DNA of 64,000 nt, taken from an uncultured Alphaproteobacteria bacterium (GTDB lineage: Bacteria; Pseudomonadota; Alphaproteobacteria; Methylaequorales; Methylaequoraceae). The notes under the pieces were generated by a model that saw only the letters and a program-made list of their open reading frames with translations, did not search any database and was not told the DNA's origin. Shown here piece by piece: positions 1-10,092 of the stretch; position 1 is the first letter of the stretch, and every line of letters starts with the position of its first letter. The position numbers and the translations under genes were made by a program. The DNA is taken from contig CACHGK010000004.1 of the NCBI GenBank assembly GCA_902579395.1, positions 66,732 through 130,731 on the forward strand, read 5' to 3'.

Positions 1-1
1 T

Positions 2-769
2 AAATATTTTTTAAATAAAGATTTATTAAGTTATTGCAAAGCTTTAAAAATGATCTTTACGCCAACAACAGGATTAAATCACATTGACCAAGATTATGTG
101 AGAAAAAGAAAAATATGTCTTATAAGTCTTAAAGAATACAAAAAGGAAATTAGAAATATTAATGCAACTGCAGAATTAACTATTGGTTTAATACTTAATC
201 TTACAAGAAATATTTGTAATGCTAAAGATCATGTGGAAAAATTTAATTGGAATAGGACTCTTTTTTTAGGAAATGATCTAAACGGGAAAAATTTAGGTAT
301 AATTGGTTATGGAAGAATCGGAAAGATTTTATCCAAATTAGCTAAAAGTTTTAAGATGAATATATTGTATTATGATATTGTCAAATCACGACGTAATACA
401 ACAATTAAAAGCTTATGCAGATCATCTGATGTTATTTCAATTCATATTGATTATAATAAAAAAAATCACAATTTTTTCGATGAAAAATATTTGTCATTAA
501 TGAAAAAAAGTAGCTTCTTAGTAAATACATCAAGAGGTGAAGTTGTAAATCATGAACATCTTTTGAGTTTCTTAAAAAAAAAAAAAATTAATGGAGCTGC
601 GTTAGATGTATTAGATAACGAACATTTATTTTTAACTAAACTACATAAAAAAATTATATCTTATGCTAAAAATAACCAGAATTTAATTATAACACCTCAT
701 ATAGGAGGGTATAGTAAAGAAAGTTTACAAAAAGCTGAAAATATAGTGCTTGGAAAATTATTGAAGTAG
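2..769 (+). CDS. D-2-hydroxyacid dehydrogenase (phosphoglycerate dehydrogenase-like), 5'-truncated by window edge
   Basis: NAD-binding motif GYGRIGKILSKLAKSF, STSRGE-like NTSRGEVV and TPHIGGYS; reading frame stays open from base 2 (KYFLNKDLLSYCKALKMIFTPTTGLNHID), so the listed ATG at 50 is probably internal. Confidence 0.85.
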   Translation, partial: KYFLNKDLLSYCKALKMIFTPTTGLNHIDQDYVRKRKICLISLKEYKKEIRNINATAELTIGLILNLTRNICNAKDHVEKFNWNRTLFLGNDLNGKNLGIIGYGRIGKILSKLAKSFKMNILYYDIVKSRRNTTIKSLCRSSDVISIHIDYNKKNHNFFDEKYLSLMKKSSFLVNTSRGEVVNHEHLLSFLKKKKINGAALDVLDNEHLFLTKLHKKIISYAKNNQNLIITPHIGGYSKESLQKAENIVLGKLLK

Positions 770-1921
770 ATGTTAAAGAAGAAAAGAAAATTAGTTTTTG
801 TAATTACAGCAAGGGCGAGCTTGCCCAGAATTCGAACTGTAATATCTTCTTGTAAAAAAGATAAATCTCTAGCTGTTTCAGTAGTGGTGGCTGCATCAAT
901 GATTTCCAATAAATATGGTCATGTGCACGATAGACTAAAGGCTTTTGGCTTTGATTATGATTGGCTTATCAACTCATTACATGATGATGAAAGAATTTCT
1001 TCACAACCTAAAACAACAGGTAATATGATATGTGAACTAGCCACATTCTTTGAAAATAAAAAACCTGACGCAGTTGTCACAATTGCTGATAGATATGAGA
1101 CAATCGCTACAGCAATAGCAAGTAGTTATATGAATATACCTTTGATTCATATTTTAGGTGGAGAAGTAACAGGCAATATCGATGAAAAAGTAAGGCATAG
1201 TATAACAAAATTATCTGATTTTCATTTCGTTTCAAATGAAGATTCTTATAAAAGAGTAATCAAAATGGGTGAAAAAAAGCAGAATATCTTTAACACAGGT
1301 TGTCCCTCCATTGACGTAGCAGAGGAATCTAAACTTATTAAACTTCAAGATATAAGGTTAAATGGTGTAGGACCAAAAATAGATTTAAAAGATCCATATG
1401 TAGTTGTTTTACAACATTCTGACACAAACAGATTTACTAAATCAAGAGATGATATAAATATATTGTTGAAAGCAATAAAAAAACTCAAGTGTCAAGTTAT
1501 TTGGTTTTGGCCAAATCCAGATGCTGGAACATCGTCACTTGCAGAGGGTATAAGATCTTTTAGAGAGCTAGATGATGTTGATAATATTCATTTTTTAAAA
1601 CATTTGGATGATATGAAATTTCTTAAATTAATTGGAAACTCGAAATGCCTTATAGGAAATTCTAGCGTAGGTATTAGAGAGTGTGCATATCTAGGAGTTC
1701 CAGTAGTAAATATAGGGTTCAGGCAAGAGAATAGACTAAGATCAAACAATGTTCATAACGTTGATTTAGATAGTGAAAAAATATATATTGAGATAATTAA
1801 ACAAATTAGGGTAGGAAAATATAAACCTTCATTAATTTATGGTTCAGGTGGTTCTGGTAAAAAAATTGCTAAAAAATTGTCAGAAATTAAATTAACTTTT
1901 AAAAAACAAATAGTTTATTAA
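770..1921 (+). CDS. UDP-N-acetylglucosamine 2-epimerase (hydrolysing), NeuC-like
   Basis: TARASLPRIRTVI start, HILGGEVTGNIDEKVRHSITKLSDFHF, GNSSVGIRECAYLGVPVVNIGFRQ are typical of the epimerase family. Confidence 0.88.
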   Translation: MLKKKRKLVFVITARASLPRIRTVISSCKKDKSLAVSVVVAASMISNKYGHVHDRLKAFGFDYDWLINSLHDDERISSQPKTTGNMICELATFFENKKPDAVVTIADRYETIATAIASSYMNIPLIHILGGEVTGNIDEKVRHSITKLSDFHFVSNEDSYKRVIKMGEKKQNIFNTGCPSIDVAEESKLIKLQDIRLNGVGPKIDLKDPYVVVLQHSDTNRFTKSRDDINILLKAIKKLKCQVIWFWPNPDAGTSSLAEGIRSFRELDDVDNIHFLKHLDDMKFLKLIGNSKCLIGNSSVGIRECAYLGVPVVNIGFRQENRLRSNNVHNVDLDSEKIYIEIIKQIRVGKYKPSLIYGSGGSGKKIAKKLSEIKLTFKKQIVY

Positions 1922-1924
1922 AAA

Positions 1925-3454
1925 ATGGGTTTTAACTTCAAAGATTTATTCGTTCTAGATATTGCTAATAATCATCAAGGCAATTTAGAGCATGGATTAA
2001 GAATAATTAATCAACACTCTGAAGTAATTCAAAAAAGAAACGTTCGTGCGGGTTTTAAATTTCAATTTAGAAATCTTGAGACTTTCATACACAAAGATTT
2101 CCAGGAATCTAATATTAAACATATTAAGAGATTTAACGAGACAAAAATTTCCGATAATGACTATAAAAAACTATTAAAAGAAATTAAGAAACAAAATTTA
2201 TATAGTATCTGCACACCTTTTGATGAAGAATCCGTTGATAAAATCTTAGATTTTGGATTTGATATTCTAAAAATTGCTTCCTGCTCCAGTAATGATTGGC
2301 CTCTGCTTGAGAAAATTTCAGAAACCAACCTTCCAACTATAATTTCTACAGGTGGACTAAAGATAGATGAGATTGATAATCTTGTAAGTTTTGCCGAACA
2401 CAGAAAAATTGACCTTGCAATTATGCATTGTGTCTCTATTTATCCAACTAATATCGAACAATGCCAACTTAGTAATATAAAAATGCTTAAAGAGAGATTT
2501 CCTGGCCTGACCATAGGTTGGTCAACACATGAGGATCCAGATGACTCAAATATTGTATCGATAGCCAAGGCTGCTGGGGCTGATATTTTTGAAAGACATA
2601 TTGGGGTTGAGACCAAAGATATAAAACTTAATAAATATAGTTCAACTCCAGAACAAGTTGGTAAATGGATTGATTCATGGATAAATTCAAAGAAAACTTT
2701 AGGAAAACCTAATAGAGATATTCTTGAAATTGAAAGGGAGAGTCTTCATGAATTAAGAAGAGGGGTTTATATGAAAAAATCTCTGAATAAAGGTCATTCT
2801 TTGGGTATCAATGACGTATACTTTGCAATGCCATGTCAAGAAAATCAAATTTATTCAGGTGATTTTAAAGAGGGAATTATTTTGAGTCAGGATATAAAAA
2901 AAGATGATGCTTTATTTACCTCAAATGCAAATTTTCCAGAAATCTCTGATGCTAATATTCTTTATAAATATGTGCACAAAGTAAAGGCTATGTTAAATCA
3001 CGCTCGAATTGATTTGGGCAATGAATTCAATGTAGAATATTCTCATCATTATGGAGTAAAAAAATTCAGTGAAACGGGTTGTGTTTTAATAGAATGCATA
3101 AACAGAGAGTATTGTAAAAAAATTCTAATTCAAATACCTGGACAATCTCATCCATTTCATTTTCATAAAAGAAAAGAAGAAACTTTTCAAGTGCTATGGG
3201 GTGTTATGGATATAAATATTGATGGAAGAGAAAAAAAATTATATCCAGGAGATACTGCATTGGTTTTGCCTGGAACATGGCACAAATTTAAAACTGAAAA
3301 TGGTTTTATAGCAGAGGAAATTTCAACAACACATTTTGATAACGACTCAATATACAAAGATAAAGGTATTAATGACATGGAAAAGAAAACAAGAAAAACT
3401 ACTGTTAAACATTGGGGGAGGTTTGAAATTCAAGATAAACTCCCAAGTTTTTAA
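1925..3454 (+). CDS. NeuB-family N-acetylneuraminate synthase-like protein with SAF domain and C-terminal cupin
   Basis: NeuB barrel motifs (DIANNHQGN, KFQFR, ISTGG, HCVSIYPT, GWSTHE, FERHIGVE), SAF-like RRGVYMKKSLNKGHSL, then cupin HPFHFHKRKEETFQVLWGVM...PGDTALVLPGTWHKF. Confidence 0.88.
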   Translation: MGFNFKDLFVLDIANNHQGNLEHGLRIINQHSEVIQKRNVRAGFKFQFRNLETFIHKDFQESNIKHIKRFNETKISDNDYKKLLKEIKKQNLYSICTPFDEESVDKILDFGFDILKIASCSSNDWPLLEKISETNLPTIISTGGLKIDEIDNLVSFAEHRKIDLAIMHCVSIYPTNIEQCQLSNIKMLKERFPGLTIGWSTHEDPDDSNIVSIAKAAGADIFERHIGVETKDIKLNKYSSTPEQVGKWIDSWINSKKTLGKPNRDILEIERESLHELRRGVYMKKSLNKGHSLGINDVYFAMPCQENQIYSGDFKEGIILSQDIKKDDALFTSNANFPEISDANILYKYVHKVKAMLNHARIDLGNEFNVEYSHHYGVKKFSETGCVLIECINREYCKKILIQIPGQSHPFHFHKRKEETFQVLWGVMDINIDGREKKLYPGDTALVLPGTWHKFKTENGFIAEEISTTHFDNDSIYKDKGINDMEKKTRKTTVKHWGRFEIQDKLPSF

Positions 3455-3455
3455 A

Positions 3456-4244
3456 ATGTCCTTTTTCTTATCAAATAAGGAGAGATTCTATAAAATATTT
3501 GATTCAAAAATAAAGTCGTTATTAATTTATTTTTACTATACCCAAAAACCAAGACTAATTAATCCGCTTAGTTATGTTATAAAATTAAATGAGTTTTTTG
3601 CTTTCAACTACATTAAAAAAAAACGATATCTTTACAATCTAATTTTAGAATTAATGAAGAAGTCTAATTCTACTGGCGTTAGCTTCTCAGATTACCGTGA
3701 GTTGTATGATATCATTAAAAAGAAAAAACCTAAAAATGTTCTTGAGCTTGGTTCTGGAATTTCCTCTGTAATCATGGCGCAAGCCCTTAAAGAAAATTAT
3801 TTAGAATCAAATATAAAAGGTCTGCTAGAGACCTATGAGGAAGATAATTTTTATTTCAAACAAATAAAAGATATCACTCCAAAAGATCAAAAAGATTTTA
3901 TTAATTTTAATTTATCAAAAAGAATTACAAAGAAAATTTTAAATATGAAAGCTTCGATGTATAAATCTATAAAAATAAAAGAGTATGAATTTATTTTTAT
4001 CGATGGGCCAACATTATGGAGTAAAAACGAGAAAAAGGTTGGTCAGAAATCTTTTAATGCAGATATATTAAGAATTTTGTCTCAAATGAAAAAACCACCT
4101 GATTTAATACTTCTCGATAAAAAAATTGGAACAATGTGGGCACTAAAGAAATGTTTGCCAGATACTAATCTTGATTACAACTTTATAAAAGGTTTGGTTA
4201 AGATTAATTATAAAGCTGGGCAGAGAATCCTCCAAGATGCGTAA
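3456..4244 (+). CDS. class I SAM-dependent methyltransferase-like protein
   Basis: VLELGSGISSVIMAQAL and FIFIDGP motifs; ATG at 3456 preferred over the ORF-track start at 3336 because the latter overlaps NeuB. Confidence 0.6.
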   Translation: MSFFLSNKERFYKIFDSKIKSLLIYFYYTQKPRLINPLSYVIKLNEFFAFNYIKKKRYLYNLILELMKKSNSTGVSFSDYRELYDIIKKKKPKNVLELGSGISSVIMAQALKENYLESNIKGLLETYEEDNFYFKQIKDITPKDQKDFINFNLSKRITKKILNMKASMYKSIKIKEYEFIFIDGPTLWSKNEKKVGQKSFNADILRILSQMKKPPDLILLDKKIGTMWALKKCLPDTNLDYNFIKGLVKINYKAGQRILQDA

Positions 4245-5328
4245 AAAAAAAATCGCTTATATTTCTAATTCAGTTATTCCAAGTTTCCAGGCAAACTCAT
4301 TTCATGTAATTAATATGGCATTTGAATTAAATAAATTTTTTGATGTTACATTATTTTCTTACAATGATAAGAAAAAGGACTTCACAAAGTTCTATGGGTT
4401 GGAAATCCTTTTTAAAATAAAATTTTTTAAATTATCTCCTGCTCCGATCTTTAATTTTTTTACAATGATTTTTTTCTCTTTTTTCAATTTTTATAAATTC
4501 GATTTTTATTTAGGAAGAAATGTTAAAATTTTATGTTTTCTATTTCTTCTAAAAAAAAAAGTAATATTAGAATTACATCAACCTATATTTCGACATTCTT
4601 TTTTAGAGAGATTATTGTTAGTTAAAGTCATAAAAAAAGGGATCAATCTTGTAGTTATATCAAATAGATTAAAAAAAATTATTCAAGGAGAGGTCAATTT
4701 AAGTAAATTAAATATTTTTGTTTTTCCAGATGCCTCTCGAAATCATTATAAAAAGAGATCGATCAAAAAAAATTGTATAGGGTATTTTGGAAGTTTATTA
4801 CCCGGCAGGGGCCTTGAAATAATATTTCTACTAGCAAAAAAGTTTCCAGAAATAGAATTTAATATTTTTGGTAAAAATAATCATTATTTTGATAATATTT
4901 TTCAAAAATCAAAAACGAAGAACGTCATACTTAACAAATTTGTATCTCACACAGAAATTGGTAGATTTATGAGTGAGCAACTAATTCTTCTAGCTCCATA
5001 TCAAAAAGACACCATTGTTCCAGGAGGTGCCATTACCTCTAATTGGATGTCACCATTAAAAATTTTTGAATATATGTCTTCAAAAAGACCAATTATTTCT
5101 TCAAACTTAAAAGTATTAAAAGAGGTTTTGATTCATAAGGAAAACTGTTTATTAGTGAATCCAGAAAATTTAGACGATTGGGTATTAGCAATAAAATTAC
5201 TTCAATCTAACAGTAAACTTAAGAATTATATTATAAAAAACGCTTATAATGATTTTAAGAAAAAATTTTCTTGGAATGTAAGAGTTAAGAATTACTCAAA
5301 AATTTTGAGAAAAATGGATATTCCTTAA
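4237..5328 (+). CDS. glycosyltransferase family 4-like
   Basis: GYFGSLLPGRGLEIIF, MSPLKIFEYMSSKRPIISSNLKVLKEVL (GT4 donor-site motifs). Confidence 0.75.
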   Translation: MRKKKIAYISNSVIPSFQANSFHVINMAFELNKFFDVTLFSYNDKKKDFTKFYGLEILFKIKFFKLSPAPIFNFFTMIFFSFFNFYKFDFYLGRNVKILCFLFLLKKKVILELHQPIFRHSFLERLLLVKVIKKGINLVVISNRLKKIIQGEVNLSKLNIFVFPDASRNHYKKRSIKKNCIGYFGSLLPGRGLEIIFLLAKKFPEIEFNIFGKNNHYFDNIFQKSKTKNVILNKFVSHTEIGRFMSEQLILLAPYQKDTIVPGGAITSNWMSPLKIFEYMSSKRPIISSNLKVLKEVLIHKENCLLVNPENLDDWVLAIKLLQSNSKLKNYIIKNAYNDFKKKFSWNVRVKNYSKILRKMDIP

Positions 5329-6684
5329 ATGTCTTTAAATTTTAAAAAAATAATTACTCTCGAAATCTTTATTTTTCTGTTCTTAACGATCATTTCGTTC
5401 TTGATAATTAAGTTCTCACCATCGTTATTAGCTTTCAACCTACCTGATTCTGAAGGTTATGTGAATTCAAGTGCTTATCGTTCTTCGATATATCCAGCTT
5501 TTATCGACATAACAAAATCAATAAAAATTGATATAGTAAATATGCAAATTCTAATTTTGTCATTAAGTTTAAGTTATCTTTGTATGACATTAATACAAAA
5601 AAATATAAAATACATTTTTATAATTGTTTTCTTTTTAGCTGTCAGCCTTAATATTTATTACACATCTTTCGCTAAAACTTTACTACCAGAATGTATATTT
5701 TTTTCATTAATAAATTTTGCTTTTTCATTATTTTTAAAAAAAAAAAAAAAAGTTAGACACTTTATTTACTTGGGTATTTCCTTAGGCTTAATTCTTTCAA
5801 TAAAAAAGATAGGAATTGTAATTGTTCTGACTTTTATAATTTTATTTTTTTTAAAACAATTAAAAAAAGAAAGATTTAAAAGAAATTTATCACTCGTAAT
5901 TTCTTCAATAATGATAATATTTTCTCTGGAAAATTTCCTTTTTTTTCAAAAACATAGTAATAGGAGTTCTGTCTTTGTTTATACTATCATCGGTAAATTA
6001 TTACTTATTTCAGGGAATGAAAATTTTGATTCAAATTACTATGATCCTAAATATAAAGAATTATTAAATCAGTCAGGAGAATATTTTAAAAACGTTAATA
6101 TTTTTTTAAATTCCATTGATGATGTTTTTCTTAAAGCTGAGCTATTGTCAGATTATGAAACAATTGCTCAATATCAATTTCATAAATTTGACGAAGTTAA
6201 GAGATTTAATATTACTGTTAATAATCATTTTAAAAAAGATCAGAATGAAATTTTATTAAATATGCTAAAATATAATTTTAAAGATCTATTAGAATTATCA
6301 TTTTATCATTATGTCGGAATGTGGTCTGCAGGATCAAAACAGATTTATTTGAATTCCAATAATGTTAACCCTCCTTACTATGATAGCCTTAAAAAATCAT
6401 CTGGGGGTATTAATGAAATTGACGATGATCTTATAAAAGTAGTAAATCAATTATTTAAAATCTTAATGTATTTTTCACTATTGGGTATATTTTTTTTATT
6501 TATGAGAAAATCATCAATTAAAAAAATGGTTTTATATTGTTTTATTATTTCACAATTCTATCTTATTTCTGTCTCGTTTGTAAATCTTGCTACTTTAAGG
6601 TACCTTATGCCTGTTTATGCTATTACAATCTTTCAGGTATTAATCATGGTCGACTATATTTATAAAAGAATTCGGAAAAATTAG
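5329..6684 (+). CDS. polytopic membrane protein of glycan cluster
   Basis: Multiple hydrophobic segments; located between GT4 and AsnB genes. Confidence 0.6.
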   Translation: MSLNFKKIITLEIFIFLFLTIISFLIIKFSPSLLAFNLPDSEGYVNSSAYRSSIYPAFIDITKSIKIDIVNMQILILSLSLSYLCMTLIQKNIKYIFIIVFFLAVSLNIYYTSFAKTLLPECIFFSLINFAFSLFLKKKKKVRHFIYLGISLGLILSIKKIGIVIVLTFIILFFLKQLKKERFKRNLSLVISSIMIIFSLENFLFFQKHSNRSSVFVYTIIGKLLLISGNENFDSNYYDPKYKELLNQSGEYFKNVNIFLNSIDDVFLKAELLSDYETIAQYQFHKFDEVKRFNITVNNHFKKDQNEILLNMLKYNFKDLLELSFYHYVGMWSAGSKQIYLNSNNVNPPYYDSLKKSSGGINEIDDDLIKVVNQLFKILMYFSLLGIFFLFMRKSSIKKMVLYCFIISQFYLISVSFVNLATLRYLMPVYAITIFQVLIMVDYIYKRIRKN

Positions 6685-6686
6685 TA

Positions 6687-8558
6687 ATGTGCGGTATATC
6701 AGGTTTTTTAACTCAAAATAAGTCTACCACAAAAAATATATTGAGATTAAGTAGGATGACTTCAAAACTTAGTCATAGAGGACCAGATTCTATGGGTTCG
6801 TGGTCCGATAATAATAATGGAATTTATTTAGGTCATACAAGATTATCGATCATTGATTTAACCAAAAAAGGCAATCAACCCATGGTTTCAAAGAATGGTA
6901 GATATGTAATTGTATTTAATGGTGAAATATATAATTTTAAAAAGTTAAGAAATTTTATTATTAATAAAACTAATATTAAGTTTTCTAATAATACAGATAC
7001 AGTTGTTTTATTAGAATTAATTAATTTGTTAGGTATAAAAGAGGCTTTAAAGCTAGTACAAGGAATGTATTCAATTGGAGTTTGGGATAAAGAAACAAAA
7101 AACCTTTATCTTGCAAGAGATAAATTTGGAGAAAAACCACTTTTTTATTATATAGATTCAACACAATTTATTTTTGCTTCTGAACTTAAATCTATAAAAT
7201 CTTATTTTGAATCTCAAAAATTAAAAATAGATGAAGAATCTGTTAAGCTTTTTAGTTCGCTAGGTTATATTCCCGCACCGAAATCAATTTTTAAAAATAC
7301 TTTTAAAGTAATGCCTAACCAAATTTTAACTTTTAATTCTGGAAAGATTATAAAAAAAACATTGATTTATCAAAAAAATACAAATGCCTATGAACATGAT
7401 CAACTTGAATCAAAACTAGAGGAATCAGTTACAAAAATGATGGTAGCGGACGTTGAAATTGGATGTTTTTTGTCTGGGGGAATTGATTCATCTTTAGTTG
7501 CTTCAATAATGCAAAAAAATTCTTCAAAAAAAATTAAAACTTACTCAATAGGTTTTCATGAAGATGAATACGATGAGTCTGTATACGCAAAAAACATAGC
7601 AAAGTATCTGAATACTGACCACCATGAAATAAAGTTGTCAGTTAATGATTTAATAGAAAATATTTATAAAATCCCTCAAATTTTCGATGAACCCTTTGGA
7701 GATTCGTCATGTTTGCCTACTGAAATAATCTGTAAATATGCAAGTAAAGACCTCAAAGTTGTATTATCGGGAGATGGTGCAGATGAAATATTTTTAGGAT
7801 ATAATAGATACTTATTTGGACACAAAATAAAAAAATTAAATCAATATATGCCTTTGATAATTAGAAAGTTTTTATCTTTAATATTAAAAATCGTTCCAAA
7901 TAGAGTTTATGATTATATAAGTGGTCCCGTAAAAAAAAGTTTTGGTCTACAAGGTTTTTCTCACAAAATAGAAAAGATTAGAAAAATTTTAGAGTTTGAC
8001 AGTAATGCCGACTTTTATAAGAAATTAAATATAATTGATAACGAAATGTCAGAATTCCTAAATACTGAAAGTAATATTTTCAAAGAATCCAATGAATTAG
8101 ACTTTATTGAATCCATTCAATACAATGATATAAATTATTATTTATCTAATGATATTCTAGTGAAAGTTGACAGATGTAGTATGTTTCATTCACTCGAAGT
8201 AAGAGCTCCATTTCTTGACATAAATTTAACAGAGATTGCTTCCAATATTTCAGTCAAAGATAAACTTAAAAATAAAAAATTAAAATATATAACAAGAAAT
8301 ATATTGAAGAATTATTTACCTGAAAAATTATTTGAAAGACCAAAAATGGGTTTTGGAATTCCAATTGACAAATGGTTGGATCAAAAAGAAACTTCTAAAA
8401 TATTTGATGAAATATTTTATGAAACAGACTGGAGTAAAGTTTACATGGAGAAACCTGATGTAATAAGAAAATGGCAGTCTTATAAAAAATTTAAAAATTT
8501 CATACCTGCATTGATCTGGAATTATGCTATTATTGGGTTGTGGGTGAGAAATAATTGA
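6687..8558 (+). CDS. asnB: asparagine synthase (glutamine-hydrolysing)
   Basis: MCGISGF N-terminal Cys amidotransferase, SHRGPDS, FNGEIYNF, FLSGGIDSSLVASIM, LSGDGADEIFLGYNRY. Confidence 0.93.
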   Translation: MCGISGFLTQNKSTTKNILRLSRMTSKLSHRGPDSMGSWSDNNNGIYLGHTRLSIIDLTKKGNQPMVSKNGRYVIVFNGEIYNFKKLRNFIINKTNIKFSNNTDTVVLLELINLLGIKEALKLVQGMYSIGVWDKETKNLYLARDKFGEKPLFYYIDSTQFIFASELKSIKSYFESQKLKIDEESVKLFSSLGYIPAPKSIFKNTFKVMPNQILTFNSGKIIKKTLIYQKNTNAYEHDQLESKLEESVTKMMVADVEIGCFLSGGIDSSLVASIMQKNSSKKIKTYSIGFHEDEYDESVYAKNIAKYLNTDHHEIKLSVNDLIENIYKIPQIFDEPFGDSSCLPTEIICKYASKDLKVVLSGDGADEIFLGYNRYLFGHKIKKLNQYMPLIIRKFLSLILKIVPNRVYDYISGPVKKSFGLQGFSHKIEKIRKILEFDSNADFYKKLNIIDNEMSEFLNTESNIFKESNELDFIESIQYNDINYYLSNDILVKVDRCSMFHSLEVRAPFLDINLTEIASNISVKDKLKNKKLKYITRNILKNYLPEKLFERPKMGFGIPIDKWLDQKETSKIFDEIFYETDWSKVYMEKPDVIRKWQSYKKFKNFIPALIWNYAIIGLWVRNN

Positions 8559-8950
8559 TGTTTGATATAAAGCAAGGCATTGATATTGTAGATGTTAGAA
8601 GAATCAACAAGATTTATAATATTTACGGAAAAAAATTTGAAAAAAGAATATTATCAAATTTTGAATTAGAGAAACTTGATTTAAATAAAAAAATTAAAAA
8701 AAAAAGAATCGAAAAGATATCAGGCAGATTTGCACTTAAAGAAGCATTCAGTAAAGCAGTTGGAACAGGTATTTCAAAAATATTATCTTATCATGACGTT
8801 GAGATAATTGATAACAAGAGCGGTGCTCCTAAAATAATATTAAATAAATATTTTAATGAAATTTTAAAAACAAATAATCTTTCAATAACATGTTCCGTTT
8901 CTCATGAGACAGATTATGCAGTTGGAATTGTAACGTTATTAATCAGATGA
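8558..8950 (+). CDS. acpS: holo-[acyl-carrier-protein] synthase
   Basis: GIDIVDVRRI, GRFALKEAFSKAVGTGI, SVSHETDYAVGIV. Confidence 0.88.
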   Translation: MFDIKQGIDIVDVRRINKIYNIYGKKFEKRILSNFELEKLDLNKKIKKKRIEKISGRFALKEAFSKAVGTGISKILSYHDVEIIDNKSGAPKIILNKYFNEILKTNNLSITCSVSHETDYAVGIVTLLIR

Positions 8951-10035
8951 AAAAAATTCTAATTTTTTTAGGAAGTACAGATATTGGAGGGACGGAAAAA
9001 CAACTCCTAAATATATTAAATTATTTACAATTAGAATTTAAGATATCTTTAGTAGTTTTTTATAAAAATGGATTACTTGAAAAAAAATTTAAAAGTCTAA
9101 AAATAAATTTCATCGATATTACAAAATTAGGACAGGGTAAAAATAAAATTCTAAAGATAATTAAAAAATTTTTTGGCTTTTACAAAATTGTACAAAACGA
9201 AAAACCCGATATTACTCATTTTTTCCTTCCTCATTCTTATTTGATTGGAGGTTGGTTATCCTTTTTCTTTAGTTGTAAATTTATAATGTCAAGAAGATCA
9301 TTAAATTTATATCAAAAAAAATATTTTCTTCTGAGACAAATTGAAATTTTACTTCACAAAAAAATGGATTTGATAATTGGAAATTCAAAGAAAGTTCTTG
9401 AAAACTTATCGAAGGAAGAATTTGTTCCTAAAGAAAAATTAAAATTAATTTATAATGGAGTTAATAAAAATCATAACAGGAAAAAAACCCGGAAAAATTT
9501 AAACTTAATCTGTACTGCAAATTTTTTACCCTATAAAAACCATGAAATGCTTGTTAAAGCATGTCATTTAATAAAATCAAAAAAAAAATGGAGTCTTAAA
9601 TTAATAGGTACTGGAGAAAAACAATATGTTTTAAAAATAAAAAATCTTATTAAAGAACTTGGACTTCATAATAATATAGAAATTATTGAAAATCAGAGTT
9701 TAGTCGATAAATATTTAGTAATTTCTGATATAGGCGTTCTCACGTCTAATGAAGAGGGTTTTTCAAATAGTATTCTTGAATATATGAGTTATGGACTTTG
9801 TGTAATAGCAACAAAAGTTGGGGGGAACGATGAGGCTATAGTAGATAAAAAATCAGGATTTTTGGTTCAGAAAGGCGATTATGTATCTTTTGCAGAAAAG
9901 CTTAATCTTGTCATAAATAACCATAAGATAAGGAATAAGACCTCAAAATCTGCATTAGAAAGATCAATTCAAGAGTTTGATATGAAGAAAAGCGCATCTG
10001 AGCTTTCATCTATTTACAATAAGGTTTTGAAGTAA
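8947..10035 (+). CDS. glycosyltransferase family 4
   Basis: GGTEKQLLNIL, GNSKKVLENL, NEEGFSNSILEYMSYGLCVIATKVGGNDE. Confidence 0.85.
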   Translation: MKKILIFLGSTDIGGTEKQLLNILNYLQLEFKISLVVFYKNGLLEKKFKSLKINFIDITKLGQGKNKILKIIKKFFGFYKIVQNEKPDITHFFLPHSYLIGGWLSFFFSCKFIMSRRSLNLYQKKYFLLRQIEILLHKKMDLIIGNSKKVLENLSKEEFVPKEKLKLIYNGVNKNHNRKKTRKNLNLICTANFLPYKNHEMLVKACHLIKSKKKWSLKLIGTGEKQYVLKIKNLIKELGLHNNIEIIENQSLVDKYLVISDIGVLTSNEEGFSNSILEYMSYGLCVIATKVGGNDEAIVDKKSGFLVQKGDYVSFAEKLNLVINNHKIRNKTSKSALERSIQEFDMKKSASELSSIYNKVLK

Positions 10036-10092
10036 TTTTGAAGCCTGTTTATAATAACTTTAATTTATTTAGAAATATTAGATATTTACAAT

